DNA of 38,341 nucleotides from Klebsiella pneumoniae (GCA_945870865.1 CAMBTO010000012.1:1-38341), one strand, 5' to 3'; positions 9,807-19,743 are shown, counted from the stretch's first letter. Notes: generated by a model not told the origin, from the sequence alone. Numbers and translations: made by a program.

Positions 9807-10406
9807 TTGATGTCGATGAAATCCGGTTTTAGATTCGGTGCTGTTTACAGTCTGACAGTACTAATCACACTTGCATGGGCATACCCGACACTTGCCAACC
9901 CCGGCGATGAGCTGGTTATAATTAGTTCGCTGGTGAACCTGCGAGAACAACCGGATATGAATGCCCGGGTCATGACCAGGCTGGGACAGGGACGCCGGGT
10001 CGTCGAGGTCAGGTATCAGGGCGAATGGGTTGAGGTTTATGTTGATCGAGATGATATTGGTGCCGGCTGGATTTATAAATCGCTGCTTGCACCGGTACCG
10101 GACAACCATACCGCCGTTATCAATCATAGTGATGCCTATAACCGGTTTCTCGAGCCCTTCAACAAACTGAATGACGCGGCAAAACTGACGGACGGCACAA
10201 TCCCCTTCTCCGCACCGGACGAATATACCAACAACCGGATCCGTATCACCGCCGCAGCCGCCTGGTTGCAAACCGATCTGTCCGTTCGCGAACAGACAGT
10301 CGCCGCGATCTTTAAACTCTGGGCTCAGTCCGTCGGTCCAGGCTTGTCAGCCGAACTGGTCATACTCGATCCGGACGGCGCATCTGTCATGAGTATGTTC
10401 CGCTAA
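9807..10406 (+). CDS. SH3-domain exported protein
   Basis: Signal peptide, then SLVNLREQPDMNARVMTRLGQGRRVVEVRYQGEWVEVYV...GWIYKSLL (bacterial SH3). Confidence 0.75.
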   Translation: MMSMKSGFRFGAVYSLTVLITLAWAYPTLANPGDELVIISSLVNLREQPDMNARVMTRLGQGRRVVEVRYQGEWVEVYVDRDDIGAGWIYKSLLAPVPDNHTAVINHSDAYNRFLEPFNKLNDAAKLTDGTIPFSAPDEYTNNRIRITAAAAWLQTDLSVREQTVAAIFKLWAQSVGPGLSAELVILDPDGASVMSMFR

Positions 10407-10409
10407 TAA

Positions 10410-11831
10410 ATGAACAAAACAGGTGGCTATATGCAAATTAGAACAAGTCCGCCTTACACACGTGCATTAGTTCCACGGCTTTCCCGCATCGGCTTTGGCA
10501 CCCTGCTTTTGTGGTTGGTATCGGTCATACCCACACCCGCCTGGTCACATGCCAACTTACTCGAAACCGTACCTGGAAACGGCGCTGTGCTAGCTGAACC
10601 ACCTGCCACGATTTCACTCCGTTTTAACGAGCAGGTATCACCGGTACGCCTGCAATTACTTGATGGACAAGGTATACCTGTCACCCTGACACACACCGGA
10701 TCTGCAGACAACACGTTGATTTTTACACCGGCAGCGATGCCCGCAGAGGGACAATATCTACTCAGCTACCGGGTCTTGTCGATGGACGCCCAACCCATCT
10801 CCGGCAGTATCGGCTTTGCGGTCGGTGATTTGCCTGCGCCCGTGGCACATTCACTCGCAACCGCGGATATCGACACACTGTTACTGATACACAGCGTCAG
10901 GACACTGTTATTGATCTCCCTGCTCGGCTGTACCGGGCTGGTGCTGTACCCGTTATTGTTCACACATCCTGTCACGCTGGAAACCTGGCGGCGCAAATGG
11001 CTGGGCAGATTGTGTATTACCGGGATCAGTGCGGCCATCACCGGACTGGGTCTGTGGGGCGTACTGCTGGCAGAGGCGTCTCCACTGGCGTTGTTCCAGG
11101 AAGACATCTGGACACTGGCAAATTCGACATCACTGGCAAGAAGCATGGTGCTGGTCGTGTTGGGTCTGATCCTGATGTTGCTATCGATTGGTTATCCAAC
11201 CGGACTGGCGACACGACTGCTCGGCAGCGCGGGCGTGCTGATCGCCGGTATCGGTCTGGTCAGCAGCGGTCATGCCGCCGGCGCACCTGCCCTGATCGGC
11301 CCGGTGTTCCTGTTACATATCCTGCTGGCCGGAATCTGGTTCGGCTCATTGGCCATGCTGCTGGCAGTCACGTCGCAGTGCCAGGATAAAACCTTGATAC
11401 AGGTACTCAAACAATTCTCACCCCGTGCAACAACGATGGTTATCATTTTACTCATCTGCGCCGCCATCATGGGCTGGTATCAATTGGGGAGCGTCGGTGC
11501 GTTGTTTACCTCTGATTACGGTCGCTGGTTAATGCTAAAAATTGGACTGGTTACAGTAACGCTGATCCTCGCCGTATTGAACCGCTGGCGATATACGCCT
11601 GCACTTGAAGCGATGCGTCCTCATGCACGTTCACGATTACATTCCGCGATACGACTGGAAACTGCCGTCATGGTCATCGTCATTACGGTGACTACGATAC
11701 TCGCCTCCACGCCACCACCGGAAAAGACTGCGGCCCAAGCTACCATTTCAGCCAACTCTGCTGCGGATACTTCGCTCACGATTCAGGCATTAATCACACC
11801 GCCGGAACCGGCACTAATAACGTTGGAATGA
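10410..11831 (+). CDS. CopC-CopD fusion copper protein, C-terminus probably frameshifted
   Basis: SHANLLETVPGNGAVLAEPPATISLRFNEQV (CopC) followed by multi-TM CopD region (GHAAGAPALIGPVFLLHILLAGIWFGSLA). Confidence 0.85.
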   Translation: MNKTGGYMQIRTSPPYTRALVPRLSRIGFGTLLLWLVSVIPTPAWSHANLLETVPGNGAVLAEPPATISLRFNEQVSPVRLQLLDGQGIPVTLTHTGSADNTLIFTPAAMPAEGQYLLSYRVLSMDAQPISGSIGFAVGDLPAPVAHSLATADIDTLLLIHSVRTLLLISLLGCTGLVLYPLLFTHPVTLETWRRKWLGRLCITGISAAITGLGLWGVLLAEASPLALFQEDIWTLANSTSLARSMVLVVLGLILMLLSIGYPTGLATRLLGSAGVLIAGIGLVSSGHAAGAPALIGPVFLLHILLAGIWFGSLAMLLAVTSQCQDKTLIQVLKQFSPRATTMVIILLICAAIMGWYQLGSVGALFTSDYGRWLMLKIGLVTVTLILAVLNRWRYTPALEAMRPHARSRLHSAIRLETAVMVIVITVTTILASTPPPEKTAAQATISANSAADTSLTIQALITPPEPALITLE

Positions 11832-12127
11832 CATTCACTGATGGTGACGGTCTGGTGATACGGTAATCCCACTGAAAACAATGGCATTTCGAAGGAGATT
11901 TTTAGATGATATTTCATCCTTGGACCAGAATGGCCGGCTCATCTTCTGCATCAGTTTTTTCGTTTTCATCTTTCTACCCGCCCCACCTAAAAGTAGATTA
12001 CTTGCTACAGAATATAGCTGATATTTCCGGGCACTGGTCATGGATTTATTGCGTAACCTTTTTGTAGCTGACTGCTGGTATACCTCGTCGGTAGCATAGG
12101 TAATGGATTTATCTAATTATAGTTTTA

Positions 12128-12208
12128 CTGGATTCTGGTCGCTACGGACATCCATGTCCTCTCGCGACATTCCCCACATCCTGTGGGTCGCGTTTGCCAG
12201 AATGACGA
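12128..12208. repeat. intergenic palindromic repeat
   Basis: gattctggtcgc...ggacatccatgtcc...cgcgacattccccacatcctgtgggtcgcg...gccagaatgacg: nested inverted repeats. Confidence 0.6.
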
Positions 12209-12272
12209 CGGCGCAATTAAGTGCCCGTTTACTTATCTCTTTAAGGAAAGCAGTAACCTGAAGATCCTGCAA

Positions 12273-12306
12273 TAAAAAAGGCCGGCGACTCGTCATCACC
12301 GGCCCT
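12273..12306 (-). terminator. rho-independent terminator of the dienelactone hydrolase gene
   Basis: Minus strand ggccggtgatgacgagtcgccggccttttttatt: GC stem plus U-run directly after the stop. Confidence 0.8.
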
Positions 12307-12321
12307 AGATCTCTACATCAC

Positions 12322-13197
12322 TTATTTGAGGTTCTTGCCAAAAAACACGATCGAACGTGACCATGCCAGCTCGGCCGCCTCCTTCACATAACGATCCGGG
12401 CGGTCGTCCTGATTGAAGGCATGCTGGGTACCGGGATAGACATACAGTTCATAGGGCTTGCTGTTTGCCTTCATCTTTTCCTCGAAGGCCGGCAGGCCGC
12501 CTGTCAGCCTCGGGTCATTCTCGGCATAGTTCATCAGGATGTTCGCATTGATCTTCTCATACCCGGATTCCGGTTGTTCGCCATAGAAAGATACGGCGGC
12601 GTCCAGTAGCGGTGAGTTGACGGCGAGGCTGAGCACATGACCACCACCCCAGCAGAAGCCGATGACGCCGACCTTACCGGTTGTTTCCGGATTCGTCTTG
12701 AGGAATTCCACGGCCTTGACCAGATCCGCCTCCAGATCCGCACGGGGAATTTTCGCCAGTGCTTCCAGTGCGGCGTCACCTTCCGGACCACGTGAATCCC
12801 CGCCCGGCGTGCCGCCAGAACGTGATAACAGATCCGGTGCGATGACCACATAGCCTTCCAGGGCGACACGACGTGCCACGTCCTTGAAATGTTGCCACAA
12901 ACCGCGGTTCGCATGCAGGACTATGACAGCCGGTAATTTTTCGGTGCCCTTGGAACGGGCCTTGTAGGCGCTGACCTGGTTACCGGAGGCGCCCGGATAG
13001 GTGATCATCTCGATGCTGAGGCGTTCATCATTTTCCGGGGTAAGGTCTGCCATCGCACTTTTGCCTTCAATCAAGGCCAGCGTGGCATAGGCGGCGGCGG
13101 TGCCACCGGTCAATACGGCCAGACGGTTTAAAAACTCACGACGCCCCATACTGGAATGCAGGTATTCATCGTGTAAATCGGCAATTCGGCTATCCAT
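12322..13197 (-). CDS. Tat-exported dienelactone hydrolase family protein
   Basis: Tat motif GRREFLNRLAVLTGG; GFCWGGGHVLSLA nucleophile elbow; PGTQHAFNQDDRPDRY; ATG at 13197 preferred. Confidence 0.88.
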   Translation of the reverse strand: MDSRIADLHDEYLHSSMGRREFLNRLAVLTGGTAAAYATLALIEGKSAMADLTPENDERLSIEMITYPGASGNQVSAYKARSKGTEKLPAVIVLHANRGLWQHFKDVARRVALEGYVVIAPDLLSRSGGTPGGDSRGPEGDAALEALAKIPRADLEADLVKAVEFLKTNPETTGKVGVIGFCWGGGHVLSLAVNSPLLDAAVSFYGEQPESGYEKINANILMNYAENDPRLTGGLPAFEEKMKANSKPYELYVYPGTQHAFNQDDRPDRYVKEAAELAWSRSIVFFGKNLK

Positions 13198-13360
13198 TTT
13201 ACTCCCCCTGTGACTGTTTTTTGTGGTAACTACTGTCGAACATCTTATTACATCCGCTGTGTGTATTGAAGAAAAGCGGGCGAATTGATCAAATTTTAAG
13301 TAAATTGTGCAGATAATTCTAACTGATAGCATGACCCGATTTGATATCCCGGACCAGACA

Positions 13361-14106
13361 ATGACTGAACTACTTTATCACCAGAACAGCTTCTGGATAA
13401 TAATCCTGCTTGCCGGCATCATGGCCCTGGCGATTGAATCCGGCTACCGCATCGGCAGGCGGGACATGCACAGGACCAGCGAACTGTCACGCAACCAGAT
13501 CAACACGATACAGTCCTCCCTGCTCGGGATACTCGCGTTGATACTCGGTTTTACTTTTTCAATTGCACTCGACCGATACAACAGCCGCAGCTCGGCGGAG
13601 GTCGCTGAAGCGAATGTGATAGGCACGGCCTACCTGCGTTCAGAACTGCTGCCAGAATCTGTACGTCCACAGATCCAGTCAGCAATTAAGGAATATGTAA
13701 GCATGCGCATGCAGGACTCAACGATTTCACTGGATCGACAAACTGAACGAGAGGCACTGTTGAATCGTGCTGTTCAGCTGCAGACTACCTTATGGGATTA
13801 TGCAATTGAGGTCTCCACCACCGATCCGAATCCGGTCACCAGTGGAGACCTCAATTGCATATCCCTGAGTTCTTACTGGTACTGCTTTACAGTGCATTTA
13901 TCGTAGCCGGCGGCATGATCGGTTACACCGCCGGACTGGCTGATCATCGCCCGGCATTTGCGACATATATCATGGTGATGTTGATTATTCTGCTGTTGTT
14001 TATGGTCATCGATCTGGACCGTCCGCGCAGCGGTATTATCCAGGTCAGTCAACAGGGCATGATAGAACTGAATGCAACGATCAATAAAAACCAGGATTTA
14101 CAATAA
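13361..14106 (+). pseudogene. DUF4239 (bestrophin-like) protein gene, disrupted by an inverted repeat and frame change
   Basis: N-terminal half in frame of 13307..13906 (SLLGILALILGFTFSIALDRYNSR), C-terminal half in another frame 13855..14106 (PEFLLVLLYSAFIVAGGMIGY...DLDRPRSGIIQVSQQGM). Confidence 0.8.
13799..13861. repeat. perfect 20-bp inverted repeat with 23-nt spacer
   Basis: 13799-13818 tatgcaattgaggtctccac / 13842-13861 gtggagacctcaattgcata. Confidence 0.95.
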
Positions 14107-14256
14107 GCTGTAAAAGCTGTCAGTTGCTTACAAAAACCTGTTTGCTGGTCTACACTGCTTACAGGCTGACTAGAGCAGGGACTGGTGAACGTGTTACCTG
14201 ACTATTGCTTTGACAGATTCGGGCCAACCTTAAAATGAGAGAGACAGGAGTTCACA

Positions 14257-15603
14257 ATGCACACCCACCGGATTAAGTCATTACTACTTAATACTATACT
14301 GATAGTTGCGGCAACACAGGCGAGTGCCGCGCCGCCTCCACCCGAGTATGTGAAGTTTTCACCGGGTTCAACCAAGGGTGTCCTTTATTATCCCGACCCG
14401 GCAGAGTTTCCCAAACCGCATGTGGCCATGATACTGATGCATCGCAATTCGAACTTCCTGTCGCATATCGCAACCGGGGAAATGTCGAAACGCGGTATTG
14501 TGGTACTGGGCATGAATCCGCGCTGTGATAATAATGAGGCGATGTGTGCCCCCTGGGAAAACAATGCGCTGGATGTAAAACAGGGAATTGAGCTGTTGCG
14601 CAAGATCCCGGGCATCGAGAAGGTCGTCCTGTTTGGCCACAGTGGTGGCGGCCCGACGATGAGCTTTTATCAGGCCGTGGCCGAGAACGGGGCGGCCTAT
14701 TGCCAGAAACCCGAGCGTATCTATAAATGTGATGACACGCTGAATGGTCTGCCGAAGGCAGACGGCATCATCCTGTGGGACTCCCACCCCGGTAACGGGA
14801 TCAATGCTGTACGCAGCCTCAATCCGGCTGTTATCAATGATGAGGCGATTATCGAACGTAATGCCGCACCGGAGATGGATCCCGCACTGGATCCGTTCAA
14901 CCCGGCCAATGGCTACAACCCCGATGGCGAGTCGCATTACAGCGATGCGTTCAAGGACAAGTATTTCCGTGCCCAGTCTGCGCGCATGAATCGCCTGATC
15001 GATATCGCCCAGGGAAAACTGAAACAGATCGAGGCCGGTACCTACCGTTATCCGGACGACGATGCGTTTATCGTTCCCCGCGCAGATGCCAGTCGCCTGT
15101 TCAGCATGGATCTCAGCATCGAGAACGCTTCCCTGAAACCGGCAAAATTGATCAAGAACGATGGCAGTATTGAGCATTGTTGTGCGGTCACCAGTGTACG
15201 CATCGCAGGCCAGTCCCCGGATACGCAGAAGGAATTCTGGTCCGGAACGATATTCCTGACGCTCCGATCCTTCCTCACTGTCCGCTCGATACGCTCTACC
15301 CATTCAATCAACGGCATAGACTGGTGCTCCAGCAATAACTCGGCCCCGTGCAGTCTGCAGAAGGTCTCGGTACCGTTGCTGGTCGTGGCGATGGGCGGAC
15401 ATTACTTTATCCATGACGGTGAAATCATCCATGAAATGGCCGCCAGTAAGGACAAGGAATTTATTGTGATTGAAGGTGCAACCCACGGTGGTACGCCCTG
15501 CACCGATTGCATGCCCGCCGGACAGAAATATGATGGGCGTTACGACAATGCGGTGAAGAACAATTTTGACTATCTGGCCAAGTGGATCAACGACCGTTAC
15601 TGA
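14257..15603 (+). CDS. exported alpha/beta hydrolase
   Basis: Signal peptide; GHSGGG nucleophile motif; C-terminal EGATHGG with candidate catalytic His. Confidence 0.75.
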   Translation: MHTHRIKSLLLNTILIVAATQASAAPPPPEYVKFSPGSTKGVLYYPDPAEFPKPHVAMILMHRNSNFLSHIATGEMSKRGIVVLGMNPRCDNNEAMCAPWENNALDVKQGIELLRKIPGIEKVVLFGHSGGGPTMSFYQAVAENGAAYCQKPERIYKCDDTLNGLPKADGIILWDSHPGNGINAVRSLNPAVINDEAIIERNAAPEMDPALDPFNPANGYNPDGESHYSDAFKDKYFRAQSARMNRLIDIAQGKLKQIEAGTYRYPDDDAFIVPRADASRLFSMDLSIENASLKPAKLIKNDGSIEHCCAVTSVRIAGQSPDTQKEFWSGTIFLTLRSFLTVRSIRSTHSINGIDWCSSNNSAPCSLQKVSVPLLVVAMGGHYFIHDGEIIHEMAASKDKEFIVIEGATHGGTPCTDCMPAGQKYDGRYDNAVKNNFDYLAKWINDRY

Positions 15604-15722
15604 TCCTTTGCGGTACTGTCTTTCCGACCATTGATAGCACATTCCCGGATACCTGATAATCGCGGGTATCCGGGAGACCTGCAAATACCCTATACTTCGT
15701 CGTTTCGCAGGACGACGATGGC

Positions 15723-16604
15723 ATGAACCACGACTATATTTTCATAGATGATACAGCGGCATTAACCACGCTATGTGAACAAATGACCGGTTCGCCCTGG
15801 CTGGCCGTTGATACCGAGTTTGAGCGGGAGCGCACCTACTATCCTGAACTGTGCCTGTTACAGATAGCGAATACCGAAATTACCGCCATTATCGACCCGC
15901 TCACAATCCCGGATCTCGGCCCGGTATTTGACCTGCTTTATAACCCGGCCATCACCAAGGTGTTCCATTCAGCACGTCAGGATCTCGAGATATTTTTCCA
16001 TTTAAAAGGCAGCCTGCCACTGCCACTGTATGACACCCAGCTCGCTGGGGCCGCTGCCGGATATGATAATTCGATCGGTTATGCGAATCTGGTTGAAAAA
16101 ATGCTGGCGGTCACACTCGACAAGGCGCATACACGCACCGACTGGAAACGTCGGCCATTAAAGCCTTCTCATTTGCGCTATGCCGCCGACGATGTGATCT
16201 ATCTGGGTCTGATCTACGAACAATTGCTGACCCGGATTACCAACCCGGACAAGCTCACCTCGCTGCAAAACGAATTTCGTAAAATGAATGATCCGCTTTT
16301 GTATGTGCCTGCCCCGGAGACGATGTGGCAGAAGATCAGTGAGTCACGCAAATTCAGTAGCCCGGAACTTACCCTGTTACAGCAACTAGCCGCCTGGCGC
16401 GAGCTGACCGCACGGTCAGAAAACCTGCCGCGTAAATGGGTCATGCCTGACCAGATGCTGATTGATATCGCCCGTCTGATGCCCGCAACCGATGAGGAAC
16501 TCGCGTCCATCAAGGGCCAGCCGGCCGGTCTGTTACAACGACATGGTTCTACCCTGCTCGCACTGGTCAATATGCACTGCAACAAAAATGGACAGGACGG
16601 TTAA
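15723..16604 (+). CDS. rnd: ribonuclease D with short C-terminus
   Basis: DTEFERERTYYPELCLLQIA, VFHSARQDLEIF, DTQLAGAAAGYDNSIGYANLV, DWKRRPL, LRYAADDVIYL (DEDD exonuclease), one HRDC-like region. Confidence 0.88.
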   Translation: MNHDYIFIDDTAALTTLCEQMTGSPWLAVDTEFERERTYYPELCLLQIANTEITAIIDPLTIPDLGPVFDLLYNPAITKVFHSARQDLEIFFHLKGSLPLPLYDTQLAGAAAGYDNSIGYANLVEKMLAVTLDKAHTRTDWKRRPLKPSHLRYAADDVIYLGLIYEQLLTRITNPDKLTSLQNEFRKMNDPLLYVPAPETMWQKISESRKFSSPELTLLQQLAAWRELTARSENLPRKWVMPDQMLIDIARLMPATDEELASIKGQPAGLLQRHGSTLLALVNMHCNKNGQDG

Positions 16605-16704
16605 GAGGATATTTTGCCCTGTTCAAACTGGAACAAAACGTCTGACAGTTTACAAGCCCGGTGATATGCTAGAGTGCATGTGATTAACCATTTCCGGGGG
16701 AAAT

Positions 16705-18639
16705 ATGACGAACAGGCGAGAATTTATCAAGGGCGTGGCAGGCACTGTATCCGGTGTAGTTGCCACGACGGGGTTAGGTACTTCTCAACAGGCCTCTGCC
16801 CAGCAGGCACAGACGGCCGAAAAGGTCTCCGCCCAACCGCCAAGTCATTATGAAACCAGCATGGAAACCGGTGCCATCCCGGAAGGCTATACCGCCGAAC
16901 AGGCAAATCACTATTTCATCCAGAGCCCCGGTTCGGACTATATGGTTGATGTGGTCAAGAACCTTGGCATTGATTATATCGCCTCGAATCCCGGATCAAG
17001 TTTTCGCGGATTCCAGGAATCTATCACGACTTACGGTGGCAATAAAAAACCGGAATTTCTGACCTGCTTGCACGAAGAATCAGCCGCCGCACTGGCGCAT
17101 GGCTATTCCAAGATTGCCTATAAACCAATGGGCATCGCTGTCCATGGGACCGTGGGTCTGCAACATGCAGCGATGGGTATCTACAATGCCTATTGCGACC
17201 GCGCCCCGATGGTCATCTTCGCTGGTAACCACATGGAAATGACCGGTCGTCGACCCGGCGCAGAGTGGCACCACTCGGCACTCGATTGCGTCAAACTGGT
17301 ACGCGACTTTATCAAATGGGACGATATCCCGCTGTCGCTCGAACATTACGGCAGTTCACTGACACGCGCCTACAAGATTGCGGTGACCCCGCCGATGGGT
17401 CCGACCGCCATCGTGATAGACGGTCACCTGCAGGAAGAAGATTTCCACGGACGGGTCCCTGCCATACCTAAATACACCTCACCCAGCCCGCCCCAGGGTG
17501 ATATGGGAGCACTGACCGAGGCTGCCAGACTGCTCGCCAACGCAGAAAATCCGGTCATTCTGGCAGGCAACGCGGCACGCACACCGGTCGGCCTTGAACA
17601 CATGATTGCACTGGCAGAATTACTGCAAGCACCGGTGTCCGGTGGCGGACGTATGAATTTCCCGAACAATCATTATCTGTATCAGGGTGGAAGGGCGCTG
17701 GTCCGACAAGCCGATGTGATACTTGGAATGGAGACCCGGGATCTGTGGGGCCAGGTCAATAACTCGCGCGATCTGGTGCACCGGGTCAGCAGTCGGGTTG
17801 CGAGTGATGACGTCAAACTCATCTCTATCGGTGCGGACGATCTGTTCATGATGTCGAATTACCAGACCTTTCAGCGCTTCCAGCCGGTTGATCTGGACAT
17901 AACAGGTGATACCGAGGCATCGCTCCCGTTTCTTATCGAGGAGATCAAGCGCCAGCTACCAGCAAGCAAACGCGCTCAGGTAAAGGCTCGCGGCGAAAAA
18001 CTGAAGGCCTCTTTTGCGAAGGGTGTCGAGGAAGAACGCATTTCTGCAGCACGTGGCTGGAACGACGAGCCCATCAGCCTGTACCGGTTAAGTCTGGAGT
18101 TATATGATTCGATCAAGGATCGTGACTGGTCATTCGTATCACAACAACCGTCCGGCATAAACTTCTGGCCAATGACGAAACATTACCATCACATCGGCGG
18201 TTCAGGTGGCGCAGGTATCGGCTATGAGCTGCCTGCCTCCGTCGGTGCGGCACTCGCTAACCGCGAGCACGGCCGGTTTTCCGTGTCCATCCAGCCTGAT
18301 GGCGACTTCCTGTTTGCACCCGGAGTGGTGTGGACGGCAGCACATCACCGTATCCCTATCCTCTGGGTCATGCATAACAACCGCGCCTATCACCAGGAGG
18401 TCATGCATCTGCAGCGCATGGTCACACGGCGTCAGCGTGGCAATAATAACCTGGCGAAGATCGGTAACGTCTTCGAGGATCCGTTCATCAATTTCGCCAA
18501 ACTGGCTGAAGGTTTTGGCGTCTATTCGGAAGGGCCGATTACCAATCCGGACGATCTGGGGCCGGCGATACGCCGCGCCGCCGCGATTGTTGATAGCGGC
18601 ATGCCTGCCCTCGTTGATGTAGTCTGCCAGCCGGCCTGA
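16705..18639 (+). CDS. Tat-exported thiamine-pyrophosphate-dependent enzyme (acetolactate synthase/ThDP superfamily)
   Basis: Tat signal NRREFIKGVAGTVSG; catalytic-Glu region LTCLHEESAAALAHGYSK; ThDP motif PDGDFLFAPGVVWTAAHHRIPILWVMHNN. Confidence 0.88.
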   Translation: MTNRREFIKGVAGTVSGVVATTGLGTSQQASAQQAQTAEKVSAQPPSHYETSMETGAIPEGYTAEQANHYFIQSPGSDYMVDVVKNLGIDYIASNPGSSFRGFQESITTYGGNKKPEFLTCLHEESAAALAHGYSKIAYKPMGIAVHGTVGLQHAAMGIYNAYCDRAPMVIFAGNHMEMTGRRPGAEWHHSALDCVKLVRDFIKWDDIPLSLEHYGSSLTRAYKIAVTPPMGPTAIVIDGHLQEEDFHGRVPAIPKYTSPSPPQGDMGALTEAARLLANAENPVILAGNAARTPVGLEHMIALAELLQAPVSGGGRMNFPNNHYLYQGGRALVRQADVILGMETRDLWGQVNNSRDLVHRVSSRVASDDVKLISIGADDLFMMSNYQTFQRFQPVDLDITGDTEASLPFLIEEIKRQLPASKRAQVKARGEKLKASFAKGVEEERISAARGWNDEPISLYRLSLELYDSIKDRDWSFVSQQPSGINFWPMTKHYHHIGGSGGAGIGYELPASVGAALANREHGRFSVSIQPDGDFLFAPGVVWTAAHHRIPILWVMHNNRAYHQEVMHLQRMVTRRQRGNNNLAKIGNVFEDPFINFAKLAEGFGVYSEGPITNPDDLGPAIRRAAAIVDSGMPALVDVVCQPA

Positions 18640-18653
18640 TAAGGAGAACTGAC

Positions 18654-19052
18654 ATGAATGTTAATCTGCATACACTTGCACGACAGATGTTGCACACCGT
18701 ATCCGTACTGCTAACCCTGTCATCGTTACCTGCGCTCGCACAGGAAAAGACCTTGGACTTCAACGGCGAGGTAAATGACGCCGAGCATGCAGGCGGTTAT
18801 CGTGAATATGTAGAAAATGGCTGCTGGCAATGCCATGGCTTCCAGGGCCAGGGAATGGCCGGACCGGCGCTGGCACCGAATCCATTGCCCTATGAGGCAT
18901 TCTCTGTTCTGGTACGCAAGCCGGCCAATGTAATGCCCGCGTATTCTCCGAATGTACTCGACGATGCAAAGATGAAACGTATACACGAGTATCTGCTGTC
19001 GATACCAGCGTCACCGGATCCGGATTCAATCAGTCTGATTCCGAAAAAGTAG
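18654..19052 (+). CDS. exported mono-heme c-type cytochrome
   Basis: Signal peptide; NGCWQCHGFQGQG heme motif; distal NVMPAYSPNVLDDAKMKRIHEYL; aaggag upstream. Confidence 0.85.
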   Translation: MNVNLHTLARQMLHTVSVLLTLSSLPALAQEKTLDFNGEVNDAEHAGGYREYVENGCWQCHGFQGQGMAGPALAPNPLPYEAFSVLVRKPANVMPAYSPNVLDDAKMKRIHEYLLSIPASPDPDSISLIPKK

Positions 19053-19092
19053 TTTCTAAAACTATCACATCAACTTCACCTGAGGGGAGAAT

Positions 19093-19719
19093 ATGAAAAC
19101 AGTAAAAGCAGTTATCTCGGTAATCTCGTTATTGACCGTCGTAATGGTTCCGGTACAGGCACAGGAACAGAAGAATCCACTCGGCTTTTTTGTGACCAGT
19201 AACGGTCTCGGCAAAGGTGGTAATCTGGGCGGCCTTGCAGGGGCAGACAAACACTGTCAGGCACTGGCAGAAAAGGTTGGTGCCGGTGGCCGTACCTGGC
19301 ATGCGTATCTCAGCACACAGGGTGAAGATGCGGTGAATGCACGTGATCGTATCGGCATGGGTCCCTGGTATAACGCAGCAGGCAGGCTGGTGGGGCAAGA
19401 TGTGGACGAACTCCACAGTCAGCTGACCCGAGTGAGCGTCCGCGAGGCCATTGCCGAAAACGGTAACAACATCCCAGGCGGTGGCTTTACGCCGAACCGG
19501 CATGACATCTTGACTGGCTCACAACCAGACGGCACCGCGTTTCCGGCGGGTGATGACATGACCTGTAATAACTGGACCAGCAACGATGCCGGCAAGGCAA
19601 AAATTGGCCACCATGATCGAGCTGCCTGGAATTCTGCCCACGATACCCGTGGTTGCAGTCAGGAGGCCTTGATCAGTACCGGTGGTGACGGTCTGTTTTA
19701 CTGTTTTGCAGCGGACTAG
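19093..19719 (+). CDS. exported lectin-like/hypothetical protein
   Basis: Signal peptide; GFFVTSNGLGKGGNLGGLAGADKHCQALA...RTWHAYLST pattern; ggggag upstream. Confidence 0.6.
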   Translation: MKTVKAVISVISLLTVVMVPVQAQEQKNPLGFFVTSNGLGKGGNLGGLAGADKHCQALAEKVGAGGRTWHAYLSTQGEDAVNARDRIGMGPWYNAAGRLVGQDVDELHSQLTRVSVREAIAENGNNIPGGGFTPNRHDILTGSQPDGTAFPAGDDMTCNNWTSNDAGKAKIGHHDRAAWNSAHDTRGCSQEALISTGGDGLFYCFAAD

Positions 19720-19743
19720 TCTGCGGATCAGCTATCTTGATAC

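Noticed and set aside
11835-12041. 68 aa minus-strand ORF after CopCD as a possible small gene
   Set aside because: Lies over the apparent degraded CopCD tail; no homology signal or ribosome-binding site.
14368-15303. 311 aa minus-strand ORF opposite the alpha/beta hydrolase gene
   Set aside because: The plus-strand hydrolase has signal peptide and catalytic motif; the antisense frame looks like codon-bias shadow.
15723-16604. RNase D truncation as a definite pseudogene
   Set aside because: Exonuclease domain and one HRDC region are intact; alternative frame after LLALV gives only a weak, short continuation, so a naturally short form is possible.
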